Assembly (NCBI GenBank): GCA_964542645.1
Contig: CAZIUG010000008.1
Coordinates: 62,001-126,000, forward strand
Origin: Moanibacter sp964542645
Lineage (GTDB): Bacteria; Verrucomicrobiota; Verrucomicrobiia; Opitutales; UBA2987
DNA: 64,000 nucleotides
Direction: 5' to 3'
A program made the position numbers and the translations under genes. Positions 42,091 to 51,335 of this stretch are shown here, in pieces (positions within the stretch are counted from its first letter, which is position 1; every line of letters starts with the position of its first letter). The notes beneath the pieces are model-generated. The model ran no database searches and had not been told where the DNA came from. It saw only the letters and a list, made by a program, of their open reading frames with translations.

Positions 42091-43050
42091 ATGATCGCAA
42101 CATCAAAGATTTTCCCACAACACGATAGAACCAAAACAGCTAATGAACTTAGAGAGGGCATAGAGTATTACAATCCCAGTTTTCGACGACTTCTACCGGA
42201 GGAACCGGAATTAATGCACCATTGGCGGGGGACCGAATGGGCAGAGGGACCCGTCTATCTTTCGCAAAGGAATGCTGTGATATGGTCGGATATACCAAAT
42301 AATCGCATGCTAGAATTCAATCTATCGAGCAGGGAAACATCCGTATTCAGAGAACCTTCAAATTACACCAACGGTAATACCGTTGACCTCGAGGGTCGCC
42401 TAATCAGTGCACAACATCTTCCTCACTGCATTCTCCGTACTGAACATGATGGGACTCTCACTGTTCTTGTTGATCGCTATAATGGGAATCGTCTAAATTC
42501 GCCGAACGACGTAGTTGTGAAATCGGATGGAACAATTTGGTTCACAGACCCTCCCTACGGAATTCTCTCCGACCGCGAAGGTCGGCAGCGAAAGTCAGAA
42601 ATTAACGGTTGTTATGTTTACCGGTTTGATGAAATCACTGGAATTCTCGAAATCGTGGTCGATAGTATGGATCGACCCAACGGCCTAGCGTTTTCTCCTG
42701 GAGAGGATGTTCTCTACGTATCCGACACAGGAAAACCCGAAAACCTAATGGCATTCGATCTCTCCTCAGATGGGCAATCTTTGGAAAACGGTCGAGAGTT
42801 CGCAAAGGTACGACCCGGAACTTCGGACGGTTTCCGATGTGACGCAGAAGGCAACCTATGGACAAGTGCTGAAGACGGTATACAATGCTACACAGCAGAA
42901 GCCGAATTAATCGGGAAAATCCTCATCCCCGAACAACGGGTAGCCAATTGCTGTTTTGGAGGGCCAGATGCTAAAACTCTTTATATCGCTGGAGACACCT
43001 CGCTATATTCCATTGCACTCGACATCTCGGGTGCACAATCTGGAATGTAA
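42091..43050 (+). CDS. SMP-30/gluconolactonase family lactonase
   Basis: A 319-residue six-bladed beta-propeller. The divalent metal site residues are visible: Glu in WAEGPVYLS, Asn in NSPNDVVVK, Asn in RPNGLAFS and Asp in VSDTGKP, plus GTSDGFRCDAEGNLW. It would open sugar lactones made by aldose dehydrogenases to the free aldonate. No signal peptide, so cytosolic, unlike some periplasmic members. Around residues 40-50 there is the usual first-blade W. In this window it is the missing middle step between the aldo-keto reductases/SDRs and the sugar-acid dehydratases (inference). Confidence 0.93.
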   Translation: MIATSKIFPQHDRTKTANELREGIEYYNPSFRRLLPEEPELMHHWRGTEWAEGPVYLSQRNAVIWSDIPNNRMLEFNLSSRETSVFREPSNYTNGNTVDLEGRLISAQHLPHCILRTEHDGTLTVLVDRYNGNRLNSPNDVVVKSDGTIWFTDPPYGILSDREGRQRKSEINGCYVYRFDEITGILEIVVDSMDRPNGLAFSPGEDVLYVSDTGKPENLMAFDLSSDGQSLENGREFAKVRPGTSDGFRCDAEGNLWTSAEDGIQCYTAEAELIGKILIPEQRVANCCFGGPDAKTLYIAGDTSLYSIALDISGAQSGM

Positions 43051-43198
43051 GAACTCATACTGATCCTGATTTTATTGAAAACGATAACTCTAATTGCAAC
43101 CCTAAGCCTAAGCCCTTGGTGAAACCAGGAGGAACCCTCTAGGGATACTGGATCCACCCAACCAAATAGTTGTAATCCCTTCTTTTTTAAACCATCGG

Positions 43199-44167
43199 TC
43201 AAAGAATATCCCCAAGGGTGACTGAAGACTCGGACGAACTTCCCGTTGATTTGATGAAAGCGACAAGATCTAGTAACTGCTGGAGGGTATAGCGGCGTGC
43301 GTAAGAATCGGGCATAGCGGAACGCTCTGTGGCCATCAAGGAGCGGACTTCCTCCTTTCTTACAGACCGCGTTACGGGCGGAAAACTTGAAATATCAAAG
43401 ACCCGAAGGCGAGAAGGACTCTCGCCAACCATCAGGACCTCAAACTCCTCACCATCTTTCATAACCAGCGAAGAAAGCCTTCCAGGCTTTTCAACGCGTT
43501 GATTTGGAAGCACAATATCCCGAAATATCTGACGTGGCGAATTATCGGCGATTCGAACTAGGCCAAACCCAATAGAGGCCCCCTTCTTTTCGATCCTGTG
43601 GCACACTGCACAATTCATATCGTCCATCACATCAAAAAAGAGCTCCTTCCCCCGACCTGAATTACCGACGATTTTGGCAGCCGTCTTAGAAACTAAGTTA
43701 ATTTCACCCGCTGAATCGAATCTTTCTTTAGCCTCCTTGACCCCATTTATGAATGAAGCCCTTTCCCTAGTCTTAATCGAATTTGGTGCACCAGGTTCGT
43801 TGCCTCCAACCGCGGATATAGTCCCAATATAGGCAACCAATGTAAGGATTTCCTCATGGCTTAACTTACCTTCCCAGCCAGGCATAGCCGTCCTCGGAAT
43901 CCCCTTTAGTATCACCCGATAGAGATATTCCCGATCCCAAGTCTTACCCCGAAGACGAGGACCTCTTCCAGCACGTCCCTCTTTCCCGTGACAATAGCCA
44001 ACAGAACAGCTTTGAGCAAATAACTTTCGACCTTTATTGATGATATCGACATCCGATAGAGACAATTTGGGATCACTCGCATTGGCCTGAAAAGGCGTCC
44101 ATATCAACAAAGTCAATACTAGCTTTATATAGGATGAATAAACCCTTTCTCTACTTCTTTTACCCAC
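43199..44167 (-). CDS. Di-haem cytochrome c (partner of PQQ dehydrogenase)
   Basis: A 322-residue exported protein: signal peptide 1-30 (LVLTLLIWTPFQANA). Two haem sites: the first is C54-S-V-G-Y-C59-H60, i.e. C-X4-C-H rather than C-X2-C-H, with likely axial Met95 (TAMPGWEG); the second is the standard C186-A-V-C189-H190, in the planctomycete/verrucomicrobial haem-binding type domain (RQIFRDIVLPNQRV, LVMKDGEEFEVLMVGE, RSAMPDSY, LLDLVAFI). It lies 24 bases downstream of the PQQ dehydrogenase and would take its electrons to the respiratory chain in the periplasm. Confidence 0.9.
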   Translation of the reverse strand: MGKRSRERVYSSYIKLVLTLLIWTPFQANASDPKLSLSDVDIINKGRKLFAQSCSVGYCHGKEGRAGRGPRLRGKTWDREYLYRVILKGIPRTAMPGWEGKLSHEEILTLVAYIGTISAVGGNEPGAPNSIKTRERASFINGVKEAKERFDSAGEINLVSKTAAKIVGNSGRGKELFFDVMDDMNCAVCHRIEKKGASIGFGLVRIADNSPRQIFRDIVLPNQRVEKPGRLSSLVMKDGEEFEVLMVGESPSRLRVFDISSFPPVTRSVRKEEVRSLMATERSAMPDSYARRYTLQQLLDLVAFIKSTGSSSESSVTLGDIL

Positions 44168-44191
44168 AAAACCACACCCCTAAGCGCAAAA

Positions 44192-45886
44192 TCATTTACC
44201 CAGCGCAAATGCAAAAAGAGCGGAACCACTGGGGAAATCCTCTACTTCCGGCCAAATCTGAGACATAATTCCAGCTACCGCTGACCCCCAGCCCACCGGC
44301 ACAGCCACAAATTGGATTCCATCCACCGAATAAGTAATTGGCGAACCTCGATGCCCAGATCCTGTGTTAAAACTCCAAAGCTTCTCCCCATCAACAGCAT
44401 CGAATGCCATGAAGTTTCCCTCCGGATCTCCTGTAAACACCAGATTTCCTCCGGTCGCGACCGCTGATGCCAACAATGGGTACTTAGAACGATAACTCCA
44501 CCGTTTCTCCCCGGACAATGGATCATAGGCATCAAAATGACTCCAAGCTTCGCCCTGAGGCGTCCTACGGAGCTCAAAAACACCACCGAAATAGGTTTCG
44601 CCCGGACGTGGTTCCTCTACTTGAACCGTCAAATCCTGACACCATTCAATCCCAGTTGTGTAAAAAAGACCCGTTTTGGGACTATAGGCCGCATGATTCC
44701 AACTACGAGCCCCGCCAATAGCGGGACAGATTAGGGTTGTTTCGCCTACTGCGGGTTCCAATCGCCCTAAGAGATTACCTTCCGAATCAATTCCACTGAT
44801 CCAATTGATCTCCTGAGCGATTGGCCATGCATTGACAAATTCGCCATTGGTCCGGTCAATCACCCAGGTGTAGCCGCCCTTGTTAACATTGATTAGGAGT
44901 TTTCGTTTTTTCCCTTCGACCTCCAGATCCATGAGAACACACTCGTAGGCAGCATCCCAGTCCCAGACATCATGTGGGATCTGTTGGTGGTGCCATTTTA
45001 GCTCCCCACTGTCTGCGTCCAGTGCTATGATTGAATCAGTATAGAGGTTGGAACCCTTTCGAGTTTCTCCGTAAAAATCAGCAGCAGGATTACCCACACC
45101 CCAGTAAATCAGATTGAGCTCGGGATCGTATGATCCGGTCAGCCAAGTTGCGCCTCCTCCATATTTCCAGCTATCGCCACTCCATGTATCGCTCCCTTTT
45201 TCACCGGGAGCTGGTATGGTCCAGAAACGCCAGGCCCGCTTACCCGTCTTCGCGTCAAAAGCGTTCAGATAACCACGGTGAGCCGAGTCACCACCGGTGA
45301 CTCCCACCACAACCTTATCTTTAACTACAAGCGGAGCCCCAGTTATGTTGCAACCACACTGGTCAACATCCTCGATATTTACATTCCAAACCTCCTCCCC
45401 AGTCTCAGCATCCAGAGCCACCAAATGATTATCAATCGTTCCCATAAAGACGAGACCATGACCTAAAGCCACTCCCCGATTCCATGGACCATAAAGCAAT
45501 CCAAATTCCTCTGGGACAGGGTAATAATAGTGCCAAATTTCCTTTCCAGTAACAGCGTCAATTGCAAACACGCGGTTCCATGGGCTAGTTATGTACATGA
45601 CTCCATCTACCACTAACGGAGTACAGGAAAATCCTCCGTCTACAACTCCGGTCTGGAAGACCCATTTAGGAACAAGTTGCTCCACATTACTTCGATTGAT
45701 CTGACTTAAAGAACTGTATCGCCAAGCATTGTAGGTGCCTGAATAGATCATCCAATTCTGCGGTTCGTTCTCCGCTCCTAGAAGCCGATCAACTCCTACA
45801 TCAGCACTTGAGAGGTCATTACTCCATAGGGAAAGAGTAAATAACGCAGCAATAAACTTTGGCATCTTCTTTAAGCCAGACATCAT
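44192..45886 (-). CDS. PQQ-dependent alcohol dehydrogenase (quinoprotein)
   Basis: A 564-residue periplasmic eight-bladed quinoprotein with an N-terminal signal (FIAALFTLSLWSNDLSSA). Tryptophan-docking repeats such as ALDAETGEEVWN, AFDAKTGKRAWR and AFDAVDGEKLWSF are present. Catalytic D309 in PHDVWDWDAAYE is followed two residues later by D311, the Asp-X-Asp arrangement associated with lanthanide-using enzymes (XoxF, PedH). N266 (GVGNPAAD) is a usual metal ligand; the usual Glu in GGE appears as D200 (TGGDSAHRGYL). The adjacent Cys-Cys pair is absent; the nearest cysteines are CGC at 177-179. No haem domain, so electrons go to the cytochrome gene next to it. Confidence 0.93.
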   Translation of the reverse strand: MMSGLKKMPKFIAALFTLSLWSNDLSSADVGVDRLLGAENEPQNWMIYSGTYNAWRYSSLSQINRSNVEQLVPKWVFQTGVVDGGFSCTPLVVDGVMYITSPWNRVFAIDAVTGKEIWHYYYPVPEEFGLLYGPWNRGVALGHGLVFMGTIDNHLVALDAETGEEVWNVNIEDVDQCGCNITGAPLVVKDKVVVGVTGGDSAHRGYLNAFDAKTGKRAWRFWTIPAPGEKGSDTWSGDSWKYGGGATWLTGSYDPELNLIYWGVGNPAADFYGETRKGSNLYTDSIIALDADSGELKWHHQQIPHDVWDWDAAYECVLMDLEVEGKKRKLLINVNKGGYTWVIDRTNGEFVNAWPIAQEINWISGIDSEGNLLGRLEPAVGETTLICPAIGGARSWNHAAYSPKTGLFYTTGIEWCQDLTVQVEEPRPGETYFGGVFELRRTPQGEAWSHFDAYDPLSGEKRWSYRSKYPLLASAVATGGNLVFTGDPEGNFMAFDAVDGEKLWSFNTGSGHRGSPITYSVDGIQFVAVPVGWGSAVAGIMSQIWPEVEDFPSGSALFAFALGK

Positions 45887-46560
45887 CGGTTTCTCCTTTT
45901 ATGATTAAGATATCTATTTACACTAACAGCAAACTTTCGGAGGAATATACCAGCAAAAATCGATAACTCCCACCAGTGAAAACTGTCAATCGCATATAAC
46001 CAGGGTCGTAAACCGCCAAGGCACGAAATGTATTGATAAGCTAGGTTTCAAGGAATTCTATAGTTCTTTGAATACGATATAACAGACGGAGAGCAATCTG
46101 GGAAGCACATCGTTACGAAATCACAACTTCGGTCAATTCTGGACGTCCAATTAAAAGGTTCTCTCAGAAATTTGAGCCTAACGGGGTTTTTCAATGGAAA
46201 CAAAAGTCGGTCCTCCAGCCAGTTTCCAGAAGAGAAGTCTCTGGCTGCTCTTCTGTAGGGTCATTATGTCTTTTTTCGTAGAACCCTACGGAGCGAATTT
46301 AACGCATGGAACAATATCACCCGTATAGTCTGCCCTATGCAACATGCGGACACAATCTTCCATTCGTCGAGCGGTCTTGAACTAAAGATTCCACGGTTGC
46401 ATTTGCTTATCGTATTACCAAAATTGAGTTGTTTCTACATCATTAGTTCCTCGCTCCGCTCGTTCGCCGTCCGATCCTACTGAAATTGAGCACTTTCTCA
46501 CTAATTTCTAAAAGGGCGATGCAAAAGATCATTCTGACTCCGCATAGGAATACCTAGACG
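45887..46560. other. 674-base divergent spacer with interleaved inverted repeats
   Basis: Longest spacer but one in the window, between the PQQ dehydrogenase (minus) and ligA (plus). No convincing gene is seen. Its one structured part is at 46216-46289 (reported separately). Confidence 0.5.
46216..46289. repeat. Interleaved inverted repeats (mutually exclusive hairpins)
   Basis: Three perfect pairs: CAGCCAG (46216) with CTGGCTG (46241); CAGAAGAG (46227) with CTCTTCTG (46248); GTAGGG (46255) with CCCTAC (46284). The first two interleave (A1 B1 A2 B2), with A2 and B2 touching, so the two hairpins compete. A six-T run lies inside the third loop. Confidence 0.45.
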
Positions 46561-48786
46561 ATGCTTGATGGTAATACGGCGTCTCGAATTGTCTTCCTCA
46601 GGCGTGAAATCGAGCGGTATGACGAAATCTATTTTCGAAAAGCGCAACAGGGAACCCAACCCGAAATTTCCGATCAGGATTACGACAACCTGAAATCTGA
46701 ATTGGCAGAATTGGAGAAAAAGCATCCTGAACTAAAAAGGGACGATTCTCCGACCCAAAATGTGGGTGACGATCGGCTTGAAGGATTTGAAACTTATATC
46801 CACCGGCAACCAATGCTGAGCCTGGACAACACCTACAATAAAGAGGAACTCTTTGACTTTGAAAGGCGACTTCAAAGGATGCTCGGCCCGAAGGAGCTGA
46901 TTTATGTAGTAGAACCCAAGATCGACGGGGTAGCCGTCAGTCTCACCTATGAGAAAGGATCGTTAAAGAGAGGAGTAACTCGCGGGAACGGAGCCGAAGG
47001 AGACGATATCACGGCAAGTATCAGCCACATTGCGGATCTGCCTAGAACGCTTATAGGGCCCAAGGCGCCTGAAACCATTGAAATTCGCGGCGAAATCTAT
47101 ATGACTCTCGAGGAATTCAAGCGAATCAACAGGGAGCGTTCTGCAGGAGGCAAACCTCTATTCACTAATCCTAGAAATTTCGCCGCAGGGTCAGTAAAGC
47201 TGCTCGATCAGAATATCGCTAGAGAACGGAAACTTGAGATTGTCCTTTACGCAATGGGCTCGTGCGAACCCCAAATGTTCAAGACTCAAGTCAGCTTCCA
47301 AGAGGCATTGAGATCATGGGCAATGCCAGTGGTCGAACAATACTGGGTCGCTCACGGGATCGAGCAGGCATGGGACAGCATAAAAGAACTTGACCAACGA
47401 CGCCATAAGTTTCGCTATGCCACCGACGGTGCGGTCATCAAACTCAACGACACCAAAAGACAATCTCTTGCCGGATCAACCGCCAAAGCCCCTAGATGGG
47501 CTATAGCTTATAAATTTGCTGCCGAACAAGCCGAAACACGATTACGAGCAATTACTGTACAGGTGGGACGGACCGGACGACTAACTCCTGTCGCAGAGCT
47601 TGATCCTTTAGAACTAGCTGGAACCACGGTCTCAAGAGCATCCCTGCACAATGCGGAAGAAATCTCAAGGAAGGACATCCGGGTTGGGGACACAGTGGTG
47701 GTCGAGAAAGCTGGCGAAATTATTCCTGCAATTATCCAAGTGATAACCGAGAATAGGCCGAAGGGTTCTCAACCCTTTGATCTCCTGGAACACGTGAACG
47801 GGGTTTGTCCCTCTTGTGGGGAACCCATCCAACGTCAGGAGGGTTTTGTTGATTATAGTTGCGTCAATTTTCAGTGCGCTGCCCAAGTGACGAGCCGTAT
47901 AGAATTCTTTGCCAGTCGTAGAGCACTTAATATCGAAAGCCTTGGCGGCATCGTTGCGGAAAGAATTGCTGAAAGCTTCCATATTAATTCGCCAGTTGAC
48001 CTCTTCGATTTGGAAGAGGATCAGCTCTTGAAACTTAATTTGGGAACAGAAGACTCTCCGCACCAATTTGGGCCTAAAAATGCGGCTAAAATAGTAGATG
48101 CCTTGCACCGTTCGAGAGATCTTCCCCTCTCTCGGTGGCTCTATGCTTTTGGTATTCCCTATGTGGGTGAGACTAAAGCCAAAGAGATAGCGAAAATGCA
48201 CAAGAATCTTGAATCAACTGCAAAATCAAGGATCCTGCATGCGATTGTTGCTATATCGCGGTTAAAAGAAGAAAGGAGCGCCATTTCCCCTAATTCCCGA
48301 AAAACCCCTCCAAAATCAGAACCCGAAAGGGAAGAACGGAAGATTAAATTCGACAATCTTGGAAAAGAAATTCTGGAACTCCATAAATCCTTGGATGACC
48401 TGCCTCTATCATCCGAAATTGGACCCGCAGCAGCCCAAAGTACAATCCGCTTTTTCGAATCCGAATTTGGCACCGACCTCATCCATAGACTTATGGTACA
48501 CGGAATCAATCCGCACAGCGACAATTACCTGAATTTGGATTCAGATGATTCCCGCCTTCTCGAGGGGAAAACGATCGTCCTGACCGGAACTCTCCCTTCC
48601 TTTACTCGAGACGAGGCAAAAGCAATAATCGAGAAAGCGGGAGGAAGAGTATTATCTTCGGTAAACAAAGAGACCGACTACCTTATAGCTGGAAAGTCAC
48701 CAGGATCAAAACTTGGGAAAGCTGCAATACTAAACATAAGGATCCTCGACGAATCCGGACTACTTAGTCTTCTCGACAAACGGTAG
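46561..48786 (+). CDS. ligA: NAD-dependent DNA ligase
   Basis: A 741-residue LigA. Ia domain at the N-terminus (SDQDYDNLKSELAELE), adenylation lysine K120 in EPKIDGVA, then RGDGxxGDD-like NGAEGDDIT, OB fold with VGRTGRLTPVAELDPLELAG, four-cysteine zinc finger (CPSCGEPIQ ... CVNFQC), helix-hairpin-helix region and a C-terminal BRCT domain (KTIVLTGTLPSFTRDEA). The HhH part carries a charged insertion of about 50 residues (around 560-610, rich in Lys/Glu/Arg) compared with the usual about 670-residue enzyme. It seals nicks in replication and repair. ATG 46561 follows no strong ribosome site. Confidence 0.96.
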   Translation: MLDGNTASRIVFLRREIERYDEIYFRKAQQGTQPEISDQDYDNLKSELAELEKKHPELKRDDSPTQNVGDDRLEGFETYIHRQPMLSLDNTYNKEELFDFERRLQRMLGPKELIYVVEPKIDGVAVSLTYEKGSLKRGVTRGNGAEGDDITASISHIADLPRTLIGPKAPETIEIRGEIYMTLEEFKRINRERSAGGKPLFTNPRNFAAGSVKLLDQNIARERKLEIVLYAMGSCEPQMFKTQVSFQEALRSWAMPVVEQYWVAHGIEQAWDSIKELDQRRHKFRYATDGAVIKLNDTKRQSLAGSTAKAPRWAIAYKFAAEQAETRLRAITVQVGRTGRLTPVAELDPLELAGTTVSRASLHNAEEISRKDIRVGDTVVVEKAGEIIPAIIQVITENRPKGSQPFDLLEHVNGVCPSCGEPIQRQEGFVDYSCVNFQCAAQVTSRIEFFASRRALNIESLGGIVAERIAESFHINSPVDLFDLEEDQLLKLNLGTEDSPHQFGPKNAAKIVDALHRSRDLPLSRWLYAFGIPYVGETKAKEIAKMHKNLESTAKSRILHAIVAISRLKEERSAISPNSRKTPPKSEPEREERKIKFDNLGKEILELHKSLDDLPLSSEIGPAAAQSTIRFFESEFGTDLIHRLMVHGINPHSDNYLNLDSDDSRLLEGKTIVLTGTLPSFTRDEAKAIIEKAGGRVLSSVNKETDYLIAGKSPGSKLGKAAILNIRILDESGLLSLLDKR

Positions 48787-48826
48787 GTCCGCCTGAGAAG
48801 AATATAGGGCACAGTTACACAGACCC

Positions 48827-49342
48827 TTAGAATCCCTTCTTTTCTAAAGCACTTTGAAGCTTCTGTTGAAAAACCTGTAAGTCTTCTGAGCTCGGCTTGT
48901 ATCCTTCCTGATCTGGGGTAAACGCCAATCTTCCAAGCTGATCGATGGCCCATTCGGCCTTCACTCCATCACTAAACCTAGCATTGCCACTAACAAGGGC
49001 ACCCGGTTTGAGGATGCTATCAACTTCGACACTCACCTCAGCCCCCATGATTTCAGATGCAGTATCGGCAAGCAGCTCCTCATCTGCTGCCATCGGAGTA
49101 GTCTGGTCCTCCGACAAGGGAGTAGATGCTCCACTCGAATTATCGTTAGAGGCCATCGTCGCATTCGGTTCAGATCCATCATCCTGCAAAGTTAGTTCAA
49201 GGTCATCGACTAAAAATCGCACATCCATATATGTAATGGAGATAGAGAACTTCTGATCCAGAAGGCGCTGAATCTCAGCCAAAGGTAGACCTTCCTGGAC
49301 CCAAGAGGCGACAGCTTTTCTTTGTTCAAGAGTAATTTCCAT
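48827..49342 (-). CDS. Uncharacterised protein between ligA and dnaA
   Basis: A 171-residue protein with two apparent parts. Residues 1-55 (EQRKAVASWVQEGLPLAEIQRLLDQKF) look like a helix-turn-helix or short helical domain; a Ser/Thr/Asp/Glu-rich linker spans about 56-98; residues 100-171 (DSILKPGALVSGNARFSDGVKAEWAIDQLGRLAF) are a compact beta-rich domain followed by a helix. No signal peptide. I do not recognise a named family, though the regular composition argues it is real. It is co-directional with, and 71 bases downstream of, dnaA; a link to replication is only positional. Confidence 0.75.
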   Translation of the reverse strand: MEITLEQRKAVASWVQEGLPLAEIQRLLDQKFSISITYMDVRFLVDDLELTLQDDGSEPNATMASNDNSSGASTPLSEDQTTPMAADEELLADTASEIMGAEVSVEVDSILKPGALVSGNARFSDGVKAEWAIDQLGRLAFTPDQEGYKPSSEDLQVFQQKLQSALEKKGF

Positions 49343-49413
49343 AATAGCGCTTGATTAGCTTTTACATCACACGAGCTCAGAAATGAGACGGGATTTCTCG
49401 GACCAACTAACTC

Positions 49414-50769
49414 CTAAGTGTTTTGCTGAGACAACTGCTTAGAAAGAAAATCTACGTTCCTACTGACTGTCTCATCTTGCTCCATCATATTCTCCACAGT
49501 TTTACAGGCATGAATAACGGTACCGTGGTCACGCCCTCCAAACGATTCACCGATCTCTTGCAAGCTGTTATTTGTTAGAAGACGACTCAAGTACATTGCG
49601 ATCTGACGGGGAAATGCAATATTGCTTGGGCGTCTTTTACTCACCATATCGCTCTGGCGAAGATTGAAAAAATCAACGACTCTTTTCTGAATCTTTTCAA
49701 CCGTAACCTTGTTTTGTGCATCCTCCTGCAATAAATGCTGAAGGAGCCCTTCCACAATCTCGATGCTCAGAGGTTGGTCCATCAGTTTTGCATAATGCGC
49801 TACACTAATCAATGCTCCCTCCATGCGACGAACATTCCTCGTAATCCTCTCAGCCACAAATTCAAGAATTTCGTTCGGAATTCGATAATTCTGTACATTT
49901 GCTTTTTTACGAAGGATTGCCAACCGGGTCTCGAAATCAGGCGCTTGGATATCAGTTACCATTCCCCACTGAAATCGAGATACAAGCCGATTCTGCAGAT
50001 GCGAAATCTCCCCGGCTGGACGGTCACTTGAAAGACAGACTTGGCGTTGGGATTCGAATAATTCATTGAAGGTGTGGAAGAATTCCTCCTGGATGCGCTC
50101 TTTCCCAGCAAGAAAATGAATGTCATCGATCAATAAGACTTCGACATTCCGATAGAACTTCCTAAAGTTCACCAGAGTGTTTTCCTGGATCGCTCTGATA
50201 AATTCGTTAGTGAATTTCTCACAGGATACATATACTATAGAAGTCGCAGGATTGCGGTCGAGTATACAGTGGGAAATTGCATGCATTAGGTGAGTCTTCC
50301 CCAACCCGGTTTCTCCATATAAGAAAAGGGGATTGTAAGCTTTGGCAGGAGTATCTGCCACAGCCACACTCGCAGCATGAGCCAGCTGATTTCCTGAACC
50401 AATGATGAAGTTTTCAAAGGTGTTTCGGGGATTAAGCAGTGATCGATCAGATTCGATTACTGTACCCGATCGATGGTTCTTCTTTGTTCGCGGCTCTACT
50501 AGGGCTCTCCTATCTTCTTTGCCTTCGCCCGTAACCTCTATGACGACCTGCATCGCCCTACCCGCTGCCAATCTAACCTTATGATTTATGAGATCGAGAT
50601 AGTTATCCTGAATCCAGATGGCGGCAAATTCGTTTGAAGTCCCGAGCATGAGAGTATCCTTATCATCCGTGTTGATACTATCGAGACTCTCAAACCAGGA
50701 ATCATACACATCTTCGGGAAACAACGATCTAAATTCCGTTTTTACCGAGCTCCAAATATCTTCCTTCAT
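49414..50769 (-). CDS. dnaA: Chromosomal replication initiator DnaA
   Basis: A 451-residue DnaA. Short domain I (WSSVKTEFRSLFPEDVYDSWFESL), a short linker, AAA+ domain III with Walker A GETGLGKTH (about 152-160), Walker B VEVLLIDDIHFLAGKE and sensor regions, and domain IV with the DnaA-box reader FGGRDHGTVIHACKTVENM. I start at ATG 50769, where AGGG lies 3-4 bases upstream; a TTG four codons earlier is open. NPLFLYGETGLG and NPRNTFENFIIGSGNQLAHAA are diagnostic. The 566-base spacer upstream contains perfect DnaA boxes, so dnaA may be autoregulated or adjacent to the origin. Confidence 0.97.
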   Translation of the reverse strand: MKEDIWSSVKTEFRSLFPEDVYDSWFESLDSINTDDKDTLMLGTSNEFAAIWIQDNYLDLINHKVRLAAGRAMQVVIEVTGEGKEDRRALVEPRTKKNHRSGTVIESDRSLLNPRNTFENFIIGSGNQLAHAASVAVADTPAKAYNPLFLYGETGLGKTHLMHAISHCILDRNPATSIVYVSCEKFTNEFIRAIQENTLVNFRKFYRNVEVLLIDDIHFLAGKERIQEEFFHTFNELFESQRQVCLSSDRPAGEISHLQNRLVSRFQWGMVTDIQAPDFETRLAILRKKANVQNYRIPNEILEFVAERITRNVRRMEGALISVAHYAKLMDQPLSIEIVEGLLQHLLQEDAQNKVTVEKIQKRVVDFFNLRQSDMVSKRRPSNIAFPRQIAMYLSRLLTNNSLQEIGESFGGRDHGTVIHACKTVENMMEQDETVSRNVDFLSKQLSQQNT

Positions 50770-51335
50770 TATCCCTGGCAAAATAGAATCAATAAAACGG
50801 CCAATTATTCACAGCCCAAACAACATCCACCCACTTCAACCTCGAATTTCAGAAAACCCATGGATATAATGGGAATCAAGTGATTCAGGCCTGATGCCCT
50901 AAAAATTGCTTTCAGGCAAATAAAACTGGTCATTTTATTGTTATAATTTTGAATATCAACTACTTAAAGTAACCTGAAGACAGGCGTTCTAAAAACAGAT
51001 CGCATCTGATTAAAAAGGAGTGAGACCGGATCCGGAGGACCAGCCCCTGTGAGTCTGTATTAGTAACCCGTAAAGAAAGGTGTATTTCAAGATCAACTTC
51101 CTAACAACTTATTCACATGAGCTATGATGATAACCGTCACAGACTAATTTCCCTTCGAAGTAAACTACATCTCCTCTAGCACAAGTTACTGCTTTTCAGA
51201 ACACTTCTGTTCCTTCACCTTGGGAAATACTTCCATCCAAGTTCCTTAAAATGCTTTTGGTGGGCGGAAAAATGAAATCTCAGGAGATATACAAAGCAAA
51301 AAGGCCTGCTTCAAAAACAGATAGTGTCACTCGAA
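50770..51335. other. Spacer upstream of dnaA: candidate replication origin or dnaA control region
   Basis: Two perfect DnaA boxes TTATTCACA lie at 50805-50813 and 51109-51117, same orientation. Between them is a very AT-rich stretch around 50918-50965 (CATTTTATTGTTATAATTTT), a possible unwinding element. Only two boxes were found by eye; a normal origin would have more. No gene was recognised. Confidence 0.4.

Noticed and set aside
46216..46255. Classical H-type pseudoknot
   Set aside because: No bases separate the 3' arms and only 4 separate the 5' arms, so both full stems cannot form together; competing hairpins are more likely.
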